A stretch of DNA of 24,512 nt from CAZXYF01 sp964644705 (lineage in GTDB: Bacteria > Planctomycetota > Brocadiia > SM23-32), in contig CAZXYF010000025.1 in assembly GCA_964644705.1 (NCBI GenBank), forward strand, positions 1 through 24,512. The letters run 5' to 3'. The notes under the pieces were generated by a model, which was not told the DNA's origin, made no database searches, and saw only the letters and a list, made by a program, of their open reading frames with translations. Shown here in pieces: positions 15,734-23,119 of the stretch; the first letter of the stretch is position 1, and each line of letters opens with the position of its first letter. The translations under genes were made by a program, and so were the position numbers.

Positions 15734-17728
15734 CTATGCGGGACCGTTTAGAATAACAGCATCATATGGGGGCAGAGTTAGTGAGTCATTAAAAGTTCCT
15801 TTGTCCAACAGATCAACAACTTCCCGGCCGGAGGGTAATGGCAACTCCACGGATTCATCAGAATGATTCAAAACGCAAATTCGTTCTCCTTCGCCCTCGA
15901 CCGCGGTCAGAGGGATCACCTCCACCTCATCCTGCGCCCAAGCACATCGCCCGAGCTCCGCGCGCGTAATGGCTTCATCCATCAACCATTCCCAGCCCTC
16001 TGCATCCAACGCCACACCGGAAAACAACGCCTGTCCTCTCCCCTCCCGGGCCAGCGTTACAGCAGGCGTGTCCGCATAATATTGATCGGCATATTCAGCA
16101 ATTGCATCAGCCCCCCGCAGCTGAATGACACTGCACAGTCCATCCGCTTCGAACGTCTCCGAAGACGCATCGAGCGGAGACCAGAACGCTTCAGTATGAT
16201 CCCCCAGAGCGTCATACTCCACCACTTCCACCCCCAACAATTCCATGAGCGGCCCGGGCGGTGGCGACTCAATGGCTCGTCCCTGGGGAGTCTTGTAGCC
16301 GGCCGGTGCGGTAATGACGAGGGTGCCGCCATCATGCACAAAAACCTTCAATCTCTTCGCCATGGCCGGACTCGTAATGAATTGCATCGGAGCCACGATT
16401 AACTCATAAGGTGACAGATTTTCTTCATGCTCAAGAAATTCCACAGATATGCCTTCGCGCCTGAGCTCCCGATATGCCCCCTGCACAGACTCCCAATAAT
16501 CTCCATCCCAGCCAAAAGGCGTGGATTCAAACGACCATGCGGATTCGTGATCAATCAATATGGCGGCATCGGTACGGGGTTCCCAGCCCGCGAACAAATC
16601 AGAGTCCTGCATTTCCTCAATAACACCCTTTATTTCATCGAGGCGCCGACGGGGAGTTCCATCTGAATCAAACAGGCCGTATGAGTGCATCTCCTGCCCC
16701 GTTTGGGCTGTTCGCCACCGGGAATAACTGATAAATTCAGCACCTCGAGCCGCTGCCTGCAAGGTCCATAACCTCAGCTGGCCGGGACGGGGTTGCTGGG
16801 TGTGGCCGGGAATTAGAGTGGCGCCCGCCTGCTGCTGCGTAATCCAAAATCCTGTGTGTTTCAGGGAACGCGCCAGATCAAGGCCCAATGCCGTCTCCTC
16901 CAATCGACTGCTGTCCGTCGGGAAATTGTCCAGCGATACCACATCCTGCTGTTTCGCAAGGGAAAACACATCAACATGCTGCACATCCGCCCCTGATGGT
17001 TCACTGACCGTAACACGGGCCTTGTCCCCCACGTAGCTGGATATAATGTCACGCTGTTCTTCGACAAAATTCCGATACTGAGCGGACATAAATCGGCTGT
17101 AATCCAGAGATAGTGATGGATGCGGTTCAAATACGGTTCGGCGGGGAGCGGGTATTTCGTGCCAATCATGATACCCCTGGCTCCACGTCGAGGTTCCCCA
17201 TATTCGGTTCAACCGGTCAATCCGTCCGTACCGTCGTTTCAACCATCGCCGAAATGCCTTCTCACACTCCTCACAGTAACACATGCTCGCCGGGCCAGCT
17301 CCCGGTTCATTATCCACCTGCCACGCCCATATGTCCTCATCCCGGAAAGTGCGGGCGAGTTCGGATACAATTCGGCGCGCGTATTTGTTGTAGGCGGGAT
17401 TATTGATGCAAACATGCTTTTTGCTCCCCAGATACCACCGGCTACCGTCGGCCTGAAGGGGCAGAATATTGGGATGACGATTGAACAGCCACGGTGGAGG
17501 CGCCGCCGTGGGCGTTGCTAAGAGGACTCTTAGTCCACGTTCCGATAAAACCTCGACGGCATCTTCCAACCAGTTGGTATCAATACGTTCCCGCCTCGGT
17601 TCCAGGCGCCACCAGGCAAATTCGCCAACCCGGACCACCTCAATCCCCATCTCCACCATCATCTGGGCATCGGCTCCCCATTGTTCCTCGGGCCATTGTT
17701 CGGGATAATATGCCACGCCAAATTTCAT
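15734..17728 (-). CDS. GH42 beta-galactosidase family protein lacking the nucleophile Glu
   Basis: This 664-aa protein has the glycoside hydrolase family 42 fold: a TIM barrel (1-390, FGVAYYPEQWPEEQW onward), a trimerisation-type domain and a small C-terminal beta domain. Family members remove terminal beta-galactose. The acid/base residue is E141 in QVDNEPG. The GH42 zinc site appears present (C107, C150, C152, C155, in MCYCEEC). The region that usually reads F-W-x-x-E-Q-Q is FWITQQQAG, so the expected nucleophile is Gln298. Start ATG at 17728 was chosen because GGAGG lies six bases upstream and a TATAAT promoter (17831-17858) sits between it and any longer start. There is no signal peptide. 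It may be inactive, binding-only or use another residue. The neighbours are sugar genes. Confidence 0.85.
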   Translation of the reverse strand: MKFGVAYYPEQWPEEQWGADAQMMVEMGIEVVRVGEFAWWRLEPRRERIDTNWLEDAVEVLSERGLRVLLATPTAAPPPWLFNRHPNILPLQADGSRWYLGSKKHVCINNPAYNKYARRIVSELARTFRDEDIWAWQVDNEPGAGPASMCYCEECEKAFRRWLKRRYGRIDRLNRIWGTSTWSQGYHDWHEIPAPRRTVFEPHPSLSLDYSRFMSAQYRNFVEEQRDIISSYVGDKARVTVSEPSGADVQHVDVFSLAKQQDVVSLDNFPTDSSRLEETALGLDLARSLKHTGFWITQQQAGATLIPGHTQQPRPGQLRLWTLQAAARGAEFISYSRWRTAQTGQEMHSYGLFDSDGTPRRRLDEIKGVIEEMQDSDLFAGWEPRTDAAILIDHESAWSFESTPFGWDGDYWESVQGAYRELRREGISVEFLEHEENLSPYELIVAPMQFITSPAMAKRLKVFVHDGGTLVITAPAGYKTPQGRAIESPPPGPLMELLGVEVVEYDALGDHTEAFWSPLDASSETFEADGLCSVIQLRGADAIAEYADQYYADTPAVTLAREGRGQALFSGVALDAEGWEWLMDEAITRAELGRCAWAQDEVEVIPLTAVEGEGERICVLNHSDESVELPLPSGREVVDLLDKGTFNDSLTLPPYDAVILNGPA

Positions 17729-17830
17729 TTTTTCCTCCATCCGAATCTTAGCTCCGTGGCATCGGAATTGATTATCGCGGGACAAATAAACGATTTGATG
17801 CGGATTTTGCGTATTCTGCACGGTTGCCGC

Positions 17831-17858
17831 ATTATATGCCATCAGTGGGAAGATTCAA
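17831..17858 (-). promoter_or_regulatory. Strong sigma70-type promoter of the GH42 gene
   Basis: On the minus strand, TTGAAT (17858-17853) and a perfect TATAAT (17836-17831) are separated by 16 bp. This puts transcription start near 17823, about 95 bases before the GH42 ATG. Confidence 0.65.
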
Positions 17859-18153
17859 AGGCGAAAGGGCCGCCTGAATCACCAGAAACATTCGGAAAAA
17901 GCAGACGGGAAACCGTGTCCTGAACACCGGCGCTGAGGTCAGGACGCGTAAACGCACCGGTTGGGGCGAGACTCTGGATAAACCGGCTAACAGTCGTCTG
18001 GTCCCATCTTCTGGATTTGAGAACCTCGTTTCCAAAGCGACAATACAGGGTATTGGCGCTCTCACGACTATGGAACAACGGGTCAACATCTGAAGACAGT
18101 TGATGCCCACAGGCCCAAAGAAAACACCACGGCGCACATTCTCCATTTACCAA
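17842..18153 (-). CDS. Possible small Cys-containing protein, unknown
   Basis: A 103-aa frame starts at TTG 18153 and ends in TGA at 17842. The sequence is balanced in composition, with CAPWCFLWACGH near the N-terminus (a possible metal site), then DQTTVSRFIQSLAPTG and a helical DLSAGVQDTVSRLLF. No family was recognised. Against it: no ribosome site, a TTG start and another open frame on the same strand. It fills most of the 611-bp gap 17729-18339. A promoter for the GH42 gene overlaps its last codons. The rest of that gap holds the leaders and promoters of the two flanking genes. Confidence 0.28.
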   Translation of the reverse strand: MVNGECAPWCFLWACGHQLSSDVDPLFHSRESANTLYCRFGNEVLKSRRWDQTTVSRFIQSLAPTGAFTRPDLSAGVQDTVSRLLFPNVSGDSGGPFAFESSH

Positions 18154-18156
18154 TAA

Positions 18157-18186
18157 TTGACGTTCGGATCGGTTTCAGTATATCAT
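18157..18186 (+). promoter_or_regulatory. Candidate promoter of the pilM operon
   Basis: TTGACG (18157-18162) and TATCAT (18181-18186) are spaced 18 bp apart; TATATC at 18179-18184 would give 16 bp. The leader to the start codon would be about 145 bases. Confidence 0.4.
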
Positions 18187-18190
18187 ACTG
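18176..18190. promoter_or_regulatory. Palindrome CAGTAT-ATC-ATACTG over the pilM -10 box
   Basis: A perfect 6-3-6 inverted repeat is centred on the -10 region of the pilM promoter, a position expected for a repressor operator. No regulator gene is adjacent, and chance symmetry of AT-rich promoter sequence is possible. Confidence 0.35.
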
Positions 18191-18339
18191 CTGTTTGTCC
18201 ACAGTTCTGATTGGGGGGACAAGAAAGAGCCAGACAAATCACATAATGGAAAGATCAACGTCTCGCAGTTCAGGCTCGAAAAAAGCGAACGGCAGTCAGC
18301 GACGCATAACATTCCCACGTTAGCAGGTAAAAACTTTAT

Positions 18340-20205
18340 ATGTTTGGACAAAAGATATGGGCCATGGATCTGGGCAGGAGTGCCGTCAAGGGGGTATTAA
18401 CATCTGCTACAGGTGACGGCATTGAGATTCTCGAGGCCGACGTCGTGCCCCTGAAAGGCGAACCACCCCAGTCCGGGGGAGAACCCAGCCGGGATACCCG
18501 TCTGTGGAAAGCGATACAAGAATTTGATGACCGTCACCGTATCCACAAAAACCCCATCGCTATCTCAATCCCCGCCCAGAATACGCTCATACGCGAAATA
18601 CAAATCGCTCTCGTGGGCAAACGAAACGTTGAGGAGCTGGTGGAATATGAAGCTGCCAACGCAATCCCCTTTGTTCTGGATGAGGTGTTCTGGGATTATC
18701 ACCTTTTTGATGAGGGATCCGACCCGACCACACGCAACGGCCTCCTGTTCGCGGTCAAAAAAAATCCCATCCGCACCTACATCGAGGCCTTTTCTCAGAT
18801 CGGGGCCGACCGCATTGTGGAGATCACAATGGCGCCAATCGCGGGACTCAATTTTCTGCAGTATCAGATGAACGGCAACAGTTGCCGGATGCTGCTGGAT
18901 GTCGGCGCGGAGAACACCAGTCTGGGTGTAACTGACGGGGAACGTTTCTGGATGCGAAACGTCATGATGGGTGGGAACCACATCACCCGCATGCTTCGCG
19001 ACACCTTCGACATTCCGTTCAGGAAGGCCGAAGAAGCAAAACGGAATATAACCAAATCCAAAATCGCCGGCCAACTGGTCAAAGCAATCAAACCGGGGCT
19101 GCATCAGCTGGTCGCGAAAATAAAAACGAATCTGGAGTACCTTGAACGTCAGGATACTGATCTGACCTGCAAACATGTGTACGCCGTGGGCGGCAGCACA
19201 CGCCTCGCCGGCATGAAAGCTCAGATTCGCCAGAGTCTGGGGCAGGAACTCTCAAACATACAGTCCCTCAAAAACATCTTCGTCTCTCCCGGGGCCAACA
19301 GCGATTTTATCAAAAACAATCTTGACCGGCTCGTGGTGGCCATCGGAACCGGGATCGCCGGTCTTGAAGAATCAAAGCTGGAGGCGTCTTTTCTGCCAGA
19401 ATCGGCGGCCCGGCTGGCCAGAGTATCGGGCACAAAGCGCTTTCTCTCCGCCGCCAGCGTTATGGTATGGGCCCTGCTCCTGCTCATTTTCTTCTTTGCT
19501 CGGGGATACCAGAAGAACCTGGAAGCTGCGCTCGAGAGCAGTCAGGACGTCAATCAGAAGTACAGCCGGAACATGCAACGCCTGAGCTCCGCTAAGAACA
19601 CGACAGCTGTCGAACATGAAATCCGATGGATGAAAGACCTCGGGGAGGGTCGCACGCAAATCCCTGCTCTTTTAAGCGACATTGTTGACACTTTTGTGGC
19701 GGCGTCCGAAGAGGGCGATGCACGATTTGGGATAACCAAACTCCATTGCGAAAGAATTCGCGCCAAAAACTCAAAAGACGGCGAAGTCATCGTCAATATC
19801 ACCGGCAAAATCGCGATCCCCCCCGAAGCCAGCCCCAAACAAGCCTATAAGTGGCTGAAAAAACGCCTGCTCCGACGATTGCGCAACAACCCACTTCTGG
19901 CCCGAACCACCGGATCGGCTGAATTTACCGATGGGAGTCCGGTTGTCACCACAGAAGATGCCCGTTGGACAAATCGGGTCCAGACCAATGACCGTCTCAT
20001 TCCCGTTTACCAGGAAGAATCCTACGCTATTGATAAAGTCTCATCTGATACGAAACTTCACCTCAACCGAAAGTTTGATGGAGAGACGTCCCAGAGCGAT
20101 TACATCATCAGCCGGGTTAACGTGACCAGGTGGAATGACGAAGAGCTCTCCTTTGTTCTGAAAGCCGAAACGCCCGCGGAAAGTATCTCAGTTCTGGCTG
20201 ATTGA
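18340..20205 (+). CDS. pilM: PilM-PilN fusion protein, type IV pilus/T2SS inner-membrane platform
   Basis: The 621-aa protein combines two platform proteins. Residues 1-345 are PilM-like, an actin-fold ATP-binding protein: WAMDLGRSAVKGVL (phosphate loop 1), NPIAISIPAQNTLIREIQ, LDVGAENTSLGV (loop 2 at 186-197), GGNHITRML, and YAVGGSTRLAGM. Residues 349-353 (ASFLP) resemble the PilN start (INLLP). A membrane helix at about 369-387 (VMVWALLLLIFFFARG) and a periplasmic coiled-coil and ferredoxin-like region follow. In typical systems PilM and PilN are separate, and PilM binds the PilN cytoplasmic tail. The start has only weak AGCAGG spacing. It is followed by a PilO-like gene after 47 bp. Confidence 0.85.
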   Translation: MFGQKIWAMDLGRSAVKGVLTSATGDGIEILEADVVPLKGEPPQSGGEPSRDTRLWKAIQEFDDRHRIHKNPIAISIPAQNTLIREIQIALVGKRNVEELVEYEAANAIPFVLDEVFWDYHLFDEGSDPTTRNGLLFAVKKNPIRTYIEAFSQIGADRIVEITMAPIAGLNFLQYQMNGNSCRMLLDVGAENTSLGVTDGERFWMRNVMMGGNHITRMLRDTFDIPFRKAEEAKRNITKSKIAGQLVKAIKPGLHQLVAKIKTNLEYLERQDTDLTCKHVYAVGGSTRLAGMKAQIRQSLGQELSNIQSLKNIFVSPGANSDFIKNNLDRLVVAIGTGIAGLEESKLEASFLPESAARLARVSGTKRFLSAASVMVWALLLLIFFFARGYQKNLEAALESSQDVNQKYSRNMQRLSSAKNTTAVEHEIRWMKDLGEGRTQIPALLSDIVDTFVAASEEGDARFGITKLHCERIRAKNSKDGEVIVNITGKIAIPPEASPKQAYKWLKKRLLRRLRNNPLLARTTGSAEFTDGSPVVTTEDARWTNRVQTNDRLIPVYQEESYAIDKVSSDTKLHLNRKFDGETSQSDYIISRVNVTRWNDEELSFVLKAETPAESISVLAD

Positions 20206-20252
20206 TCTGGTTCTGTCCTGATTCCCCCACACCACCATTTTGGTATAACGAT

Positions 20253-21071
20253 ATGTCCGCAAAAACAAGACAAGCAATCACTTCCGGCATCGTGGCCGTT
20301 CTCGGCTTCGGCGCGGTCTTTTTTGCAGCGTTCTGGGTTTTCCCGCTCCTGCAGGATGTTCGGGCATCCTATGCTGCTGTGCAGGATGAGATACAAACGC
20401 TGGACAAGCGCACCGAATCCGGGAATATACCCACCGAAGGCATGATCAAACAACACGTTGAGTGGAAAAACCATCTGATCACTCAGGCCGAAAGATGCGC
20501 CTCCTTCTATCTCCGGCAGAATCAGAGCCTCAATGAAAAAATTCTGGAAAGCTGGCGGATGGATGAATATGAGGTTGAGATGAGTTTCACCGATTTGAAA
20601 CAAAAACTGGCTCAAAAAGCCGGGAACCCCGATTTCCTGGAGCTGGGGAAATTGGACGACTGGCAACAACGTGAGCATGGTAAACCGCGCAAAGAGAACT
20701 TCAGCAAACTGGAGAAAAAAAGTGCTCTGGCCAGTGTGTTGGTGAACATTCTGACTCACGACCCGGCGACGGTTATCGAGCTGATGAAGATCGGGAAACC
20801 CGCCCGTCCAGAGAATATGCCTCCAGAACCCAATGTGAACTGGATGTTCATACGATACAGGATGTTTCCCGTGACCATCTCGTTTTCAACCAACTTCAGT
20901 TCCCTGGGCACCACGCTGCATAAACTCACAACGATACCGCGCACGGCCTCCGACGTACCGTGTATCCAGGTCCGAAGTTTGCATATTGAGAAAAACACAG
21001 CTCCGGGCAAAGTAAAAGTCGAGTTGTCCATCAACGTTCTGGACTTCTTTGAACCCAAAAAGCAGGGATAA
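20253..21071 (+). CDS. PilO-like pilus platform protein
   Basis: The 272-aa bitopic membrane protein has a short cytoplasmic start (MSAKTRQ) and one helix at about 8-33 (GIVAVLGFGAVFFAAFWVFPLL). A coiled-coil stretch (LLQDVRASYAAVQDEIQTLDKR) and a periplasmic alpha/beta domain follow. This is the architecture of PilO/GspM, which pairs with PilN under the secretin. The assignment rests on layout and on position after the PilM-PilN fusion, not on clear sequence motifs. ATG at 20253 was taken; a TTG at 20202 would overlap the pilM stop. The ribosome site is weak, consistent with coupling. The downstream small gene begins 5 bp after its stop. Confidence 0.65.
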   Translation: MSAKTRQAITSGIVAVLGFGAVFFAAFWVFPLLQDVRASYAAVQDEIQTLDKRTESGNIPTEGMIKQHVEWKNHLITQAERCASFYLRQNQSLNEKILESWRMDEYEVEMSFTDLKQKLAQKAGNPDFLELGKLDDWQQREHGKPRKENFSKLEKKSALASVLVNILTHDPATVIELMKIGKPARPENMPPEPNVNWMFIRYRMFPVTISFSTNFSSLGTTLHKLTTIPRTASDVPCIQVRSLHIEKNTAPGKVKVELSINVLDFFEPKKQG

Positions 21072-21076
21072 CTGAG

Positions 21077-21379
21077 ATGAAAAGACACGCTCTCAAAATC
21101 TGCATCGGGCTCTTTGTCATTATTTCCGCCGCCGCAACCCTGCTCTGTTTGTATTTTTCAGATAACATAGAAAACATGAAGAAGACAGTAAATACGGAAA
21201 GCAAAGTTTTGGATAAACGCCTCAGTTCAACGGACCCCGTCGCCAACATCGACAAGCCATTCAATACTGACAATCTCCTCAGCCGCATCCGCAGCAACTG
21301 GACCCGAACTCCTGAAATCCCGAAAAAAGATCTGCCCACCAGCGTTTTGCTCCAGAACTCCCCCACCTCGCGGCGATGA
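21077..21379 (+). CDS. Small membrane-anchored protein in the pilM operon
   Basis: The 100-aa product has MKRHALK followed by a helix at about 8-27 (ICIGLFVIISAAATLLCLYF), then about 70 polar residues with DKPFNTDNLLSRIRSNWTRTP and a basic Ser-rich tail. No family was recognised. The position, 5 bp after the PilO-like gene, suggests a pilus platform part. PilP is the usual third partner, but the lipobox and PilP features are not evident and the protein is shorter. A GGGAT-type ribosome site lies upstream of ATG. Confidence 0.6.
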   Translation: MKRHALKICIGLFVIISAAATLLCLYFSDNIENMKKTVNTESKVLDKRLSSTDPVANIDKPFNTDNLLSRIRSNWTRTPEIPKKDLPTSVLLQNSPTSRR

Positions 21380-21392
21380 ACCGATCTGTGCA

Positions 21393-21418
21393 CCTGAACG
21401 GCGGAAGGGCCGTTCAGG
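21393..21418. terminator. 10-bp stem-loop between convergent genes
   Basis: CCTGAACGGC (21393-21402) pairs perfectly with GCCGTTCAGG (21409-21418) over a GGAAGG loop. It sits 14 bp beyond the pilus operon stop and overlaps the nnrD stop codon. No T-run follows on the plus strand, so it is at best a weak or Rho-assisted terminator or an mRNA 3' end. Confidence 0.45.
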
Positions 21419-22292
21419 AAGTCCCCCTCACCTCACACCACGCCTCCGGGATGAGGTCCATCAGTGATTCCGGCGTTAGAGACAGCTGCCCAGTGCCTTC
21501 GGCCGCCAGATCACCAGCACGACCGTGAATGTGCACACCGAGCCGCGCTGCCTCCCATCCCCCCATCCCCTGCCCCACAAATCCGGCTATCAATCCGGTA
21601 AGGACATCGCCCATACCGCCGGTTGCCATTCCGGGATTGCCCGTTTTGTTGATCCAGATCCTGTCGGCATCAGCCACCACCGTCCGGTGTCCTTTCAGCA
21701 CGACAACAGCACCCACCCGCTGTGCATATTGGCTCGCGATGCCTTCCCTGTCCTCCTGAACCTCACGGATCGAACATCCAGCCAGACGGCTCATCTCGCC
21801 GGGATGAGGCGTCAGAATCACAGGACAGGCCCGTGTCTCCAGGCATCCATCATACCTCGCAGCTGCATTGAGGCCATCGGCATCAAGTACCAGTGGCGTG
21901 GGCATATCCGCCACAAGACGGCGTACGAGCGCATCGCTGGCTCCCGCGCGCCCGAGTCCCGGACCAAGCGCACAGATATCCCAGTTTTGCCTCTGCTCCA
22001 GAACGCGGAGTCCCGCACGCAGTCCTAACCTGTGGTTCCCCGTGTCCGGCAACGGAAGACTCATTATGCTTGCCTGTCCCAGTTCTCCTGCAAGATTCAG
22101 CCCCGCAGGCAACCCCATCGTCACAAGGCCCGCCCCGGCCAACTGTGCTGAACATGCGGCCATACGCACAGCGCCGGTCATACCGGGGGATCCTCCCACA
22201 ATACCCACGTGGCCGTAATCGCCTTTATGCGATCGGTCAGGGCGCGGCTCCGGCATCTTCAACTCCTCCGGTGGCGAACATTTATTCGTCAT
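21414..22292 (-). CDS. nnrD: ADP-dependent NAD(P)H-hydrate dehydratase
   Basis: The enzyme repairs hydrated NAD(P)H (S-form) by ATP- or ADP-dependent dehydration. The 292-aa protein is a single ribokinase-fold domain without the N-terminal epimerase (NnrE) part often fused in bacteria. Motifs: HKGDYGHVGIVGGSPGMTGA near 22-41, ALGPGLG, VLDADGLNA, ILTPHPGEMSRL, VVLKGHRTVV, and NPGMATGGMGDVLTG with catalytic D229. The start at 22292 has GGGAGG ten bases upstream. The ATG lies inside the end of larB, giving an 11-bp overlap and likely translational coupling. An upstream in-frame start would lie further inside larB and is not supported. Confidence 0.92.
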   Translation of the reverse strand: MTNKCSPPEELKMPEPRPDRSHKGDYGHVGIVGGSPGMTGAVRMAACSAQLAGAGLVTMGLPAGLNLAGELGQASIMSLPLPDTGNHRLGLRAGLRVLEQRQNWDICALGPGLGRAGASDALVRRLVADMPTPLVLDADGLNAAARYDGCLETRACPVILTPHPGEMSRLAGCSIREVQEDREGIASQYAQRVGAVVVLKGHRTVVADADRIWINKTGNPGMATGGMGDVLTGLIAGFVGQGMGGWEAARLGVHIHGRAGDLAAEGTGQLSLTPESLMDLIPEAWCEVRGTS

Positions 22293-23076
22293 GGCCGTTA
22301 TCCTCCCACTTATTCGACATCTCATCGCAGACCGCAAGATCATTAATCATGGCCGCCATGTAACCCGCTCCGAAACCGTTATCAATATTCATCACGCTCA
22401 CCCCCGATGCACAGCTATTGAGCATCGTCAGAAGTGGCGCTAATCCCTCCAGACTCGCCCCATACCCCACACTGGTGGGCAGAGCAATAACCGGACGGGC
22501 CACCATGCCTCCTACCACACTGGGCAACGCCCCCTCCATCCCGGCCACCACCACGATGACGTTGGCTTTGTGCAGTTCGTCGGCATGTCCCAGAAGGCGA
22601 TGTATGCCAGCTACTCCGACGTCTGAAATCAATTTCACGCTGGCTCCCATCACGTGTGCCGTAATGCGCGCCTCTTCAGCGACGGGCAAATCGCTCGTTC
22701 CTCCCGTCACCACCAACACGCGCCCTTCATGGGCAATGGGCTCCTTTTCGACCACGATGCAGCGGGCTGTGCGGTGATATTGAGCTTCCGGCCAGCGATC
22801 TTTCACCGCCGCATAATCCTCCTCATCCGCCCTGGTTCCCAGAACCAGATGACCACTTTCCAGTATTCGTTCGGCGATATGGGCGACCTGCTGTGGTGTT
22901 TTTCCCTCGCACAATATGACTTCCTGACAACCACAGCGCAAAGAACGATGATGATCAACTTTCGCAAAACCAATATCTTCGAAGGGATAATGTCGAAGAT
23001 GTTCCATGGTTTCATCCACCGAGACATCGCCGTTTTTGAGCTGGCGCAGAATAGTTTCCAGATTATCTTCGTTCAT
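22282..23076 (-). CDS. larB: Nickel-pincer cofactor biosynthesis protein LarB
   Basis: LarB carboxylates and hydrolyses nicotinic acid adenine dinucleotide to a dicarboxylated mononucleotide, the first step toward the Ni-pincer cofactor of lactate racemase and other LarA proteins. The 264-aa protein has the N-terminal family block PFEDIGFAKVDHHRSLRCGCQEVI and EGKTPQQVAHIAERIL. The PurE-like domain has VVTGGTSDLPVAEEA, GAGxHRLL-type sequence, VVVAGMEGALPSVVGG, PTSVGYGAS, and NSCASGVSVMNIDNGFGAG with C222 (matching the Cys221 of the characterised lactobacillus enzyme). AGAGGATC precedes the ATG. Neighbours: nnrD overlaps its 3' end and tsaD is upstream by about 43 bp. LarC, LarE and LarA are not in the window. 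Confidence 0.93.
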   Translation of the reverse strand: MNEDNLETILRQLKNGDVSVDETMEHLRHYPFEDIGFAKVDHHRSLRCGCQEVILCEGKTPQQVAHIAERILESGHLVLGTRADEEDYAAVKDRWPEAQYHRTARCIVVEKEPIAHEGRVLVVTGGTSDLPVAEEARITAHVMGASVKLISDVGVAGIHRLLGHADELHKANVIVVVAGMEGALPSVVGGMVARPVIALPTSVGYGASLEGLAPLLTMLNSCASGVSVMNIDNGFGAGYMAAMINDLAVCDEMSNKWEDNGHDE

Positions 23077-23119
23077 CCTATGATCCTCTTTCTAATCCAG
23101 GACGCACTTCAAGGCTTCA

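Noticed and set aside
17729..17842. N-terminal extension of the GH42 protein to an ATG at 17842
   Set aside because: A TATAAT promoter lies within 17831-17858, after that ATG, and the ATG at 17728 has a GGAGG site and gives family-standard residue numbering.
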